DNA from: Propionibacteriaceae bacterium
Lineage (GTDB): Bacteria; Actinomycetota; Actinomycetes; Propionibacteriales; Propionibacteriaceae
NCBI GenBank assembly: GCA_021323255.1
Contig: JAJTCL010000123.1
Span: forward strand, 1-7,634
Direction of reading: 5' to 3'
Length of the DNA: 7,634 nucleotides
Numbering within the stretch: the stretch's first letter is position 1; each line of letters starts with the position of its first letter. The notes under the pieces were generated by a model, which saw nothing but the letters and a program-made list of their open reading frames with translations, had not been told where the DNA came from and ran no database searches. Made by a program: the position numbers and the translations under genes. This document shows, one piece after another, positions 1 to 5,453 of the stretch.

Positions 1-310
1 GGGCGGCACTCAGCCGGTCCTTGCCGTCCGACTGCAGCAGGTCGATGAAGTAATCGCGCTGATCCAAGAGATGATCATGAAAATCGAGTAACAGCTGAGC
101 CCGCTCGGCAATCGGTCGCGCAGCCCACTCGGCTTGTGCTCGATGCGCGAGCTGGGCGCCTACCTCGACATCGGCTGGTGTGGAGGTCGGCAGCTCACCG
201 ATCAGCTCATCGGTGAGAGGTGAGCGGAGCTCCATCGGTGGCCCGGTCGCGGTGAGCAGCGCCCGCAGCCGCAGCACGTCGGTAGATAAAACAACTGCCA
301 GGTCGGTCAT
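1..310 (-). CDS. Aldehyde dehydrogenase, succinate-semialdehyde type, N-terminal part (runs off left edge)
   Basis: An open minus-strand frame runs from an ATG at 310-308 to the window edge without a stop, giving about 103 residues. It reads like the N-terminus of actinobacterial NAD(P)-dependent succinate-semialdehyde dehydrogenases (GabD2-like). Residues ~28-47 match the P-T-x-x-x-x-I-x-x-L-P-x-x-T-x-A-D-V-E pattern. The AQAEWAARPIAERA segment follows at ~59-72, then a helix with FHDHLLDQRD and DLLQ-x-x-GK. In this family these strands and helices begin the Rossmann cofactor domain. The catalytic Cys and Glu lie outside the window, so activity and substrate cannot be judged. The family oxidises succinate semialdehyde to succinate in GABA or putrescine breakdown. 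The segment QSDGKDR looks one residue shorter than the usual Q-x-E-x-GK. No Shine-Dalgarno precedes the ATG, but a TACTCT box sits 7 nt upstream, which favours a leaderless mRNA. Another ALDH subfamily is possible. The call rests on residue patterns recalled from the family, not a search. Confidence 0.72.
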   Translation of the reverse strand, partial: MTDLAVVLSTDVLRLRALLTATGPPMELRSPLTDELIGELPTSTPADVEVGAQLAHRAQAEWAARPIAERAQLLLDFHDHLLDQRDYFIDLLQSDGKDRLSAA

Positions 311-317
311 GGCGCCC

Positions 318-323
318 AGAGTA
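318..323 (-). promoter_or_regulatory. Putative -10 box for a leaderless aldehyde dehydrogenase transcript
   Basis: On the minus strand TACTCT (TAnnnT type) is followed by GGGCGCC and then the ATG at 310. The 7-nt spacing would place the transcription start at or next to the A of the ATG. No good -35 hexamer is visible about 17 nt upstream, which is common for actinobacterial promoters. The same arrangement and nearly the same bases precede the chorismate mutase gene at 2394. Assignment is inference from spacing and repetition. Confidence 0.42.
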
Positions 324-382
324 GTGGCGACTCTTTTTGCGAGCGTCGGCAGCGCGGGAGCGAACACAAAAGGGTCGAGTGG

Positions 383-388
383 CAGCAT
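383..388 (+). promoter_or_regulatory. Weak candidate -10 for the FAD-binding dehydrogenase
   Basis: CAGCAT lies 7 nt before the ATG at 396, the same spacing as the two better leaderless candidates in this window. It fits only the A2 and T6 positions of the actinobacterial TAnnnT consensus. There is no clear Shine-Dalgarno within 5-10 nt of the ATG. The only purine-rich run, AAAAGGG at 368-374, is about 21 nt away, too far to act as one. The rest of the 85-bp divergent spacer (311-395) holds no recognisable operator. Confidence 0.2.
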
Positions 389-395
389 TCGGACT

Positions 396-2057
396 ATGGA
401 TTGTGACGTCATCGTGGTTGGGACGGGCCTGTCTGGTCTCGTCGTCGCTCACGAGCTGACTGCAGCCAATCGGTCAGTCATCATGCTGGACGCCGAGCCG
501 CTCGGCTCAGTCGGTGGTCAGGCGTACTGGTCGCTGGGAGGCCTGTTCATGGTGAATTCGCCTGAGCAGCGACGGCTGCGGATCCATGACACCGAGGAGC
601 TGGCGCTGGCTGACTGGCTCGGCAGCGCCGCGTTCGACCGGTTGGAGGACTACTGGCCGCAACGCTGGGCGGAGGCCTATGTGCATTTTGCGGCCGGTGA
701 GCAACGTCACTGGCTCCATGACCTGGGCGTTCGCTGGTTCCCGCTCGTGCAATGGGCCGAACGAGGCGGGTACGCGGCTCCCGGCCATGGCAACTCCGTT
801 CCGCGTTTCCACATTGTCTGGGGCACTGGCCCTGGGTTGGTTGAGCCCTTCGCCAGCAGTGTCATGAACTCGAACCGGGTGCGGATCCGGGCCCGACACC
901 AGGTCACTTCGCTCCAGGCCGACCACTCTGAGGTACGCGTCTCCGGACGGGTTCTGGAGCCGACAGACCTGCCTCGTGGTGTCCGGACCTCGCGTACCGG
1001 GGTCGGCGAGTTCAGCTTCTCCGCTCAGGCCGTCGTCGTGGCCAGCGGAGGAATCGGCGGAAACTTCGACCTCATCAGGCAGAACTGGCCTATCGAGTGG
1101 GGTCCAGCGCCGCATCGCATGATCGCCGGCGTGCCCGACTACGTTGACGGGTCGATGCTCGAGATCACCCAGGCAACCGGAGGTCGGGTGATCAATTCCG
1201 ATCGCATGTGGCACTATCCCGAGGGAGTCGTGAACCACTCGCCTCTCTGGAGCCACCACGGGATTCGGATCTTGCCCGGGCCATCGGCGTTGTGGCTTGA
1301 TGCCCGAGGGCAACGTTTTCCGGTGCCGCTGTTTCCCGGCTTCGATGCGCTCGGTGCGCTGCGGCACGTGATCAACAGCGGTTACGACTACTCCTGGTTT
1401 GTGCTGGACCAAGCCACGGTGTCGGCTGAGATCGCTCTGTCCGGATCTGAGCAGAACGGCGACTTGACCGGAAGGAATCTGCGACTGCTGGCTGGCCGGG
1501 TACGGCCCGGTCCGACACCGGAGGTGCGAGCTTTCCAGGAGGTCGGTGTGGACTTCGTCTCGGCTGGATCAGTGCCGGAGCTGGCCGCTCAGATGAATCA
1601 ACTGGTCGGTGAGCATCTCATCGATGGCGAAACGCTACGTCAGGTGATCGCAGCGCGTGATCTACAGGTGCGCAGCGGGCTGGGAAAGGATCCGCAGGTC
1701 GTGGCCACCATCGCGGCCCGGCGATTCCTCCCGGAGCGGCTGCTGCGCGTGGTGCCGCCGCATGAGCTGCTCGATCCGAAGACTCCCGAGGCCGGCCGGG
1801 CCGGATCGGGAGGTCCACTGGTCGCGATCAGACTGCACATCTTGACCCGCAAGACCCTCGGCGGATTGGAAACCGATCTTGAGGGACGTGTGATGCGAGC
1901 TGACGGTTCGGTGCTTCCTGGTGTGTACGCCGTGGGTGAGGCAGCCGGCTTCGGCGGCGGAGGCGTCCACGGCTACCGGGCGCTGGAAGGCACGTTCCTC
2001 GGTGGCTGCCTGTTCTCTGGCCGCACCGCCGGCCGCGCCCTGGCCGCCGGCCTGTGA
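396..2057 (+). CDS. FAD-binding dehydrogenase (KstD / fumarate-reductase flavoprotein superfamily)
   Basis: This is a complete protein of 553 residues. It opens directly with a Rossmann beta-alpha-beta: the GTGLSG dinucleotide-binding motif is at residues 9-14, with the acidic end of strand two at D32/E34. The stretch GGQAYWSLGGLF (~40-51) and the block WAERGGYAAPGHGNSVPRFH (120-139) are hallmarks of the ~550-residue 'putative FAD-binding dehydrogenase' group that I recall including Mycobacterium Rv0785. ASGGIGGN (216-223) is the second FAD contact. The C-terminal GVYAVGEAAGFGGGGVHGYR (509-528) closes the FAD site as in the FAD_binding_2 family. Relatives desaturate ketosteroids or reduce enoate and fumarate groups, but the substrate of this subgroup is not established and none is claimed. 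The frame is open upstream to 180. I chose the ATG at 396 because the Rossmann strand begins two residues later and the earlier part overlaps the divergent aldehyde dehydrogenase. No signal peptide or membrane segment is visible, so it is probably cytoplasmic. It converges on the chorismate mutase gene with a 31-bp gap. Confidence 0.85.
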   Translation: MDCDVIVVGTGLSGLVVAHELTAANRSVIMLDAEPLGSVGGQAYWSLGGLFMVNSPEQRRLRIHDTEELALADWLGSAAFDRLEDYWPQRWAEAYVHFAAGEQRHWLHDLGVRWFPLVQWAERGGYAAPGHGNSVPRFHIVWGTGPGLVEPFASSVMNSNRVRIRARHQVTSLQADHSEVRVSGRVLEPTDLPRGVRTSRTGVGEFSFSAQAVVVASGGIGGNFDLIRQNWPIEWGPAPHRMIAGVPDYVDGSMLEITQATGGRVINSDRMWHYPEGVVNHSPLWSHHGIRILPGPSALWLDARGQRFPVPLFPGFDALGALRHVINSGYDYSWFVLDQATVSAEIALSGSEQNGDLTGRNLRLLAGRVRPGPTPEVRAFQEVGVDFVSAGSVPELAAQMNQLVGEHLIDGETLRQVIAARDLQVRSGLGKDPQVVATIAARRFLPERLLRVVPPHELLDPKTPEAGRAGSGGPLVAIRLHILTRKTLGGLETDLEGRVMRADGSVLPGVYAVGEAAGFGGGGVHGYRALEGTFLGGCLFSGRTAGRALAAGL

Positions 2058-2088
2058 CTCGGCGCGCTGGCAGCTTCCGATAGGTGCG

Positions 2089-2394
2089 TTACATGTCTGA
2101 GTCACGACGATTCAGCGCGGCCTGGTGGTGGCGTACCACTTCGGCAACCACGAAGTTCAGGAACTTTTCGGCGAACTCGGGATCAAGCCGAGCATCCTCG
2201 GCCAGCGCTCGCAGCCGCGCGATCTGTTCGGCTTCCCGTACCGGGTCGGCAGGCGGCATGCCATGCGCCGCTTTCAGCTCACCGACTTGCTGAGTGACCT
2301 TGAAACGCTCAGCGAGGAGATGCACCAGGGCCGCATCCATGTTGTCGATGCTCATCCGCAGCCGCAGCAACTCATCAGTCACCGGGTCACCCAT
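2089..2394 (-). CDS. aroQ: Chorismate mutase, AroQ all-helical type
   Basis: This 101-residue protein is expected to convert chorismate to prephenate, the branch point toward phenylalanine and tyrosine. It has the AroQ three-helix pattern. By ungapped comparison with the recalled E. coli P-protein mutase domain (offset +2), the active-site residues map to R13, R30, K41, D50, R53 and E54. The position of E. coli Gln88 is His90. There is no prephenate dehydratase or dehydrogenase domain, so it is a stand-alone monofunctional mutase, normally a homodimer. The frame is also open to an ATG at 2472, which would add 26 residues. I prefer 2394 for three reasons. The extension resembles nothing in the family and carries two AGG codons. 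The helix starts right after 2394. A TAGGCT box lies 7 nt upstream, which suits a leaderless start. The stop is TAA, 31 bp from the end of the convergent FAD gene. It lies downstream of guaB3 on the same strand but 230 bp away, so it probably has its own promoter. Confidence 0.85.
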   Translation of the reverse strand: MGDPVTDELLRLRMSIDNMDAALVHLLAERFKVTQQVGELKAAHGMPPADPVREAEQIARLRALAEDARLDPEFAEKFLNFVVAEVVRHHQAALNRRDSDM

Positions 2395-2401
2395 GGCGCT
2401 C

Positions 2402-2407
2402 AGCCTA
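2402..2407 (-). promoter_or_regulatory. Putative -10 box for a leaderless chorismate mutase transcript
   Basis: On the minus strand TAGGCT is followed by GAGCGCC and the ATG at 2394, so transcription would start at the start codon. Compared with the aldehyde dehydrogenase start, 13 of 16 bases agree over the block from the hexamer through ATG (TAnnCTGRGCGCCATG). There is no Shine-Dalgarno ahead of this ATG and no convincing -35. This box is also an argument against the longer N-terminal reading of the gene. Confidence 0.42.
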
Positions 2408-2587
2408 GCCAGACGGACCTGCCTCCCAGACGTGTCGTGTGAGCTGGACACAATGCTGCGGTTCTCTGTCATGGATCGCGTCGCCCATCACCTCTCACCA
2501 GTGGAGCCACAGCCGAAAGCCGGATGCCAAGTGGATTGACGATGGGAACAGCTGCTCGTACCTGCTGGCCTGGCTGAGGAGTCACAA

Positions 2588-2614
2588 CCTGATGGAGGGA
2601 CTGCTCCCACCAGG
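2588..2614 (-). terminator. Possible weak terminator hairpin after guaB3
   Basis: An imperfect hairpin lies 11 nt past the guaB3 stop. Its arms are TGG-A-GGGA (2593-2600) and TCCC-A-CCA (2605-2612), around a CTGC loop with one A-A mismatch. Two further G-C pairs can form at the base across a 3-nt bulge. In the transcribed (minus) direction the following bases are GGTTGTGAC, a poor U-tract, so it may be a pause or RNA-end stabiliser rather than a full terminator. The rest of the 230-bp gap (2395-2624) shows no gene, only the start region of the chorismate mutase. Confidence 0.3.
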
Positions 2615-2624
2615 GGACAGTTGG

Positions 2625-3728
2625 TCAGCCGACGACGATCTCAACCCGCTGGAATTCCTTGATTTCGGTGTAACCAGTGGTCGCCATCGCCTTGCGCAAA
2701 GCTCCAACCAAATTCATCGTCCCATCGGGCACCGTGGACGGGCCGAGCAGAATGTGCTGCAGATCGCCGACCGTTGAGAACTTGGCCCGCTCGCCTCGTG
2801 GCAGCTTGTCGTGCCAAGCCTCAGGTCCCCAGTGGAAGCCGCGGCCGGGGGCCTCATCTGCCCTCGCCAGCGGCGAGCCGACCATGACCGCGTCAGCACC
2901 GCAGGCGATCGCTTTGGCGATATCGCCGGATCGTACGACAGAGCCGTCAGCGATCACGTGCACGTAGCGACCACCGGACTCGTCGAGATAATCGCGCCGC
3001 GCCGCCGCGACATCGGAGACCGCCGAGGCCATCGGTACCGCAACGCCCAGCACCGACCGGCTCGTGGACCCGGCTCCGCCGCCGAACCCGACGAGGACGC
3101 CGGCTGCGCCGGTACGCATCAGGTGCAGGGCAGCCTGGTACGTGGCGCAACCGCCGACAATGACCGGGACGTCCAGCTCGTAGATGAACTTCTTCAGGTT
3201 GAGTGGCTCCAGCACCGAGGAAACATGCTCGGCGGACACGGTGGTGCCGCGGATGACAAAGAAGTCGACACCGGAATCCACCACGGCTTGCGCGTACGCC
3301 TGAGTGTTCTGCGGTGAGAGCGCACCGGCAGTCGGCACGCCGGCTTCCCGAATCTCGGCGACCCGTTTGCCGATCAGCTCGGGCTTGATCGGCTCAGCGT
3401 AGATCTGCTGCATCTGGCGGGTCGCCTCGATCGGATCCTGGATCGCGATGATCTCCTCCAGCTTCGGCTGCGGATCGTCATAGCGGGTCCACAATCCCTC
3501 CAGATTCAAGACACCGAGCCCACCCAGCTGGCCGATCTTGATGGCGGTGGCTGGCGAGATTACCGAATCCATGGGCGCTGCGATCACCGGGAAGCCGAAG
3601 GTGTAGGCGTCGATTCGCCATTGCAGCGAGACCTCCTCCTCGCCGCGGGTGCGCCGCGACGGGACAATGGTGATGTCGTCGAAGGCGAACGCCTGCTGGG
3701 CACGCTTGTTTCGGCCGACGTCAAACAT
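2625..3728 (-). CDS. guaB3: GuaB3 family IMP dehydrogenase-related protein (no CBS domains)
   Basis: This 367-residue TIM-barrel protein is of the GuaB3 type (IMP_DH_rel_2 family), close in length to the recalled M. tuberculosis GuaB3. Shared IMPDH landmarks are FDDITIVPS (16-24), PVIAAPMDSV (47-56), GGLGVLN (69-75), the phosphate-binding ADGSVVRSGDIAKAIACGAD (260-279) and MVGSPLA (282-288). The two CBS domains found in GuaB are absent. The loop aligned with the IMPDH catalytic loop GPGSICTTR reads GGAGSTSR, so the nucleophilic Cys becomes Ser221. The Arg-Tyr flap dyad that activates water in IMPDH is not visible either. In some phyla GuaB3 proteins have been reported to act as IMP dehydrogenases. 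The residues seen here argue against the normal covalent mechanism, so its reaction is left open. The ATG at 3728 has a strong Shine-Dalgarno 5 nt upstream. It lies 87 bp downstream of guaB on the same strand and is very probably co-transcribed with it, as in other actinobacteria. Confidence 0.93.
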   Translation of the reverse strand: MFDVGRNKRAQQAFAFDDITIVPSRRTRGEEEVSLQWRIDAYTFGFPVIAAPMDSVISPATAIKIGQLGGLGVLNLEGLWTRYDDPQPKLEEIIAIQDPIEATRQMQQIYAEPIKPELIGKRVAEIREAGVPTAGALSPQNTQAYAQAVVDSGVDFFVIRGTTVSAEHVSSVLEPLNLKKFIYELDVPVIVGGCATYQAALHLMRTGAAGVLVGFGGGAGSTSRSVLGVAVPMASAVSDVAAARRDYLDESGGRYVHVIADGSVVRSGDIAKAIACGADAVMVGSPLARADEAPGRGFHWGPEAWHDKLPRGERAKFSTVGDLQHILLGPSTVPDGTMNLVGALRKAMATTGYTEIKEFQRVEIVVG

Positions 3729-3733
3729 GTCTA

Positions 3734-3740
3734 CTCCCTT
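3734..3740 (-). promoter_or_regulatory. Shine-Dalgarno of guaB3
   Basis: AAGGGAG on the minus strand lies 5 nt ahead of the ATG at 3728. It confirms this start codon. It also contrasts with the missing Shine-Dalgarno at the chorismate mutase and aldehyde dehydrogenase starts. Confidence 0.8.
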
Positions 3741-3749
3741 GCAGATGGG

Positions 3750-3780
3750 TGATCATCGATCCTGCGCCTGATCATGATCA
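3750..3780. repeat. Three TGATCA copies in the guaB-guaB3 spacer, two forming a 12-bp palindrome
   Basis: TGATCA occurs at 3750-3755, 3769-3774 and 3775-3780. The last two are adjacent and make a perfect 12-bp palindrome. The cluster fills part of the 87-bp spacer, upstream of the guaB3 Shine-Dalgarno. It could be a protein-binding site, an RNA hairpin in the guaB-guaB3 message, or chance. No known operator is recognised. Confidence 0.5.
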
Positions 3781-3815
3781 TGGCTCCCGTACTCGTGTCG
3801 TGTGTGTTCGACGCC

Positions 3816-5342
3816 TCAGCCTGAATAGTTGGGCGCTTCGACGGTCATCTGGATGTCGTGCGGATGAGACTCCTTCAAACCGGCGGAGGTGATCCGAACG
3901 AAGGAACCGCGCTCCTGGAGCTGCGGAATCGTCGATGCTCCGGTGTAGAACATGGCCTGGCGCAAGCCGCCGATGAGCTGATAGGCAACCGCGGCCAACG
4001 GACCACGGTACGGGACATGGCCCTCGATGCCCTCCGCGATCAGCATCGAATCGGACGTGACGTCGCTCTGGAAGTAGCGATCCCTGGAATAGGAGGGGCC
4101 GGTGCGACCACGGGAGGCCATGGCGCTGAGCGATCCCATTCCGCGATAAGACTTGAATTGCTTGCCATTGATGAAGATGAGCTCACCCGGGCTCTCCTCA
4201 CAGCCGGCCAGCAGGGAGCCGAGCATCACCGTGTCGGCGCCGGCCACCAGCGCCTTGGCGATGTCACCGGAGTACTGCAGGCCGCCGTCGCCGATCAGCG
4301 GCACACCTGCCGGGCGGCAGGCCAAAGAGGCATTGTGGATCGCCGTTACCTGCGGAACTCCGACACCGGCTACCACGCGCGTAGTGCAGATGGAGCCCGG
4401 GCCGACGCCGACCTTGACGCCGTCTACCCCAGCCTCGACAAGGGCCTTGGCTCCGGCGTACGTCGCAACGTTCCCGCCGACGATGTCGACCTTCGCCGCA
4501 GCCGAATCGGCCTTCAGCTTGCGCACCATCTCCAGCACACCCTGGGAATGGCCGTGGGCGGTATCGACCACCACCAGGTCGACACCTTCCTCGATCAGCG
4601 CCATGGCACGCTTCCAGGCATCCCCGAAGTATCCGACTGCGGCACCGACGCGCAGCCGACCTTGATCGTCTTTGGAGGCATCCGGGTACATGCCGGACTT
4701 GACGAAATCCTTGAGCGTGATCAGGCCCTTGAGTCGCCCTTGATCATCGACAAGCGGCAACTTCTCGATCTTGTTCTGCGCCAGCAGCCGCATCGCGTCG
4801 TCGCGACTGATTCCCACCGGACCGGTGATCAGTGGCATCGGAGTCATCACCTCAGCCACCGGCCGTGCAGGGTCTGTCTCAAAGCGCATATCGCGGTTGG
4901 TGATCAGACCGAGCAGCCGCATGTCGCGGTCGACGACGGGAACGCCAGAGATGTGATAGCGGGCACACATTGCGTCTGCCTCACCGATGGTGGCATTCGG
5001 AGAGATCGTGATCGGCTCGTCGATCATGCCGGCCTCGGAGCGCTTGACCACATCCACCTGGTGCGCCTGATCCTCAATCGAGAGATTGCGGTGGATGATG
5101 CCGAGCCCACCCTGCCGGGCAATGGCGACCGCCATTCGAGCCTCGGTCACAGTGTCCATCGGTGAGGAGATCAGCGGAACTTTCACAGCGATGCGCTTGG
5201 AGACGCGGGATTCGGTGCTGACCTGTGACGGAACGATGTCGCTCTCAGCCGGCTGAAGCAACACGTCGTCGAAGGTCAGCCCAAGCGTCTCGAAGGCATG
5301 CGGCACACCTACTGGACTGAGATCACCGGATGACGACGACAC
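3816..5342 (-). CDS. guaB: Inosine-5'-monophosphate dehydrogenase
   Basis: This 508-residue cytosolic enzyme oxidises IMP to XMP with NAD+, the rate-limiting step to GMP. It acts as a tetramer in the known family. The TIM barrel begins at FDDVLLQP (24-31) with SSPMDTV (59-65). A CBS pair (~106-165 and ~166-222) is inserted as usual, with the typical ISGVPVVD and IEKLPLVDD segments. The catalytic loop GPGSICTTR places the nucleophile at Cys319. GDGGLQYSGDIAKAL (351-365) binds the IMP phosphate, MGSLSAM (402-408) is the IMP-contacting loop, and the flap Arg-Tyr is R422-Y423. EGIEGHVPYRG (437-447) belongs to the C-terminal active-site and potassium region. All key residues are present and length is normal, so this is the working IMPDH. 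It starts with GTG at 5342-5340, supported by a purine-rich Shine-Dalgarno 6 nt upstream and a short Ser-rich N-terminus. The upstream gene ends 111 bp away, so guaB may have its own promoter. guaB3 follows 87 bp downstream. Confidence 0.97.
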   Translation of the reverse strand: MSSSSGDLSPVGVPHAFETLGLTFDDVLLQPAESDIVPSQVSTESRVSKRIAVKVPLISSPMDTVTEARMAVAIARQGGLGIIHRNLSIEDQAHQVDVVKRSEAGMIDEPITISPNATIGEADAMCARYHISGVPVVDRDMRLLGLITNRDMRFETDPARPVAEVMTPMPLITGPVGISRDDAMRLLAQNKIEKLPLVDDQGRLKGLITLKDFVKSGMYPDASKDDQGRLRVGAAVGYFGDAWKRAMALIEEGVDLVVVDTAHGHSQGVLEMVRKLKADSAAAKVDIVGGNVATYAGAKALVEAGVDGVKVGVGPGSICTTRVVAGVGVPQVTAIHNASLACRPAGVPLIGDGGLQYSGDIAKALVAGADTVMLGSLLAGCEESPGELIFINGKQFKSYRGMGSLSAMASRGRTGPSYSRDRYFQSDVTSDSMLIAEGIEGHVPYRGPLAAVAYQLIGGLRQAMFYTGASTIPQLQERGSFVRITSAGLKESHPHDIQMTVEAPNYSG

Positions 5343-5348
5343 GGCAAG

Positions 5349-5358
5349 CCTTTCCCCT
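5349..5358 (-). promoter_or_regulatory. Shine-Dalgarno of guaB, fixing the GTG start
   Basis: AGGGGAAAGG on the minus strand ends 6 nt before the GTG at 5342. No ATG with comparable support lies nearby, so this site decides in favour of the GTG start. Confidence 0.7.
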
Positions 5359-5375
5359 GAGCCAGGTAGAAGGTC

Positions 5376-5381
5376 ATGCTA
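5376..5381 (-). promoter_or_regulatory. Candidate -10 of a guaB promoter
   Basis: TAGCAT on the minus strand fits TAnnnT. It would give a leader of roughly 25-30 nt that includes the guaB Shine-Dalgarno. No good -35 stands about 17 nt upstream. A perfect TTGACA exists at 5439-5434 but is too far away to pair with it and has no -10 at its own proper distance. The remainder of the 111-bp spacer (5343-5453) shows no gene or other clear signal. Confidence 0.27.
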
Positions 5382-5453
5382 GCCGAGTCACCGCGTAGCA
5401 CCAGTACACGCGCGGCGCCTCGCTGCCGCCGCCTGTCAATCTCCCGAGCCAGC

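Noticed and set aside
180..395. 72-residue upstream extension of the FAD-binding dehydrogenase
   Set aside because: Most of it is antisense to the aldehyde dehydrogenase N-terminus, it is Ser/Arg-rich and low-complexity, and the Rossmann fold begins right at the ATG at 396.
2395..2472. N-terminal extension of the chorismate mutase to the ATG at 2472
   Set aside because: The 26 extra residues resemble nothing in AroQ proteins and use two AGG codons. The ATG at 2394 with a -10 box at leaderless spacing explains the gene better.
2405..2488. A 27-codon minus-strand ORF ahead of the chorismate mutase gene, possible leader peptide
   Set aside because: GAGAGG lies only 2 nt before its ATG. The peptide has a single Trp and no run of aromatic residues. 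Its stop codon overlaps the proposed -10 box of the chorismate mutase, so it would usually not be on that transcript.
2439..2777. Plus-strand ORF across the guaB3-chorismate mutase gap, with a plausible-looking Trp/Leu-rich middle
   Set aside because: Its 3' half is antisense to the well-supported guaB3 C-terminus. It has no recognisable domain and no clear ribosome-binding site.
3858..5165. Long plus-strand ORF of 435 codons opposite guaB
   Set aside because: It is the complementary-frame shadow of the unmistakable IMPDH gene. It is rich in His, Arg, Gly and Asp and shows no domain.
5434..5439. Perfect TTGACA -35 upstream of guaB
   Set aside because: No TAnnnT lies 16-19 nt downstream; the sequence there is nearly all G and C. 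TAGCAT at 5381-5376 is far too distant to pair with it.
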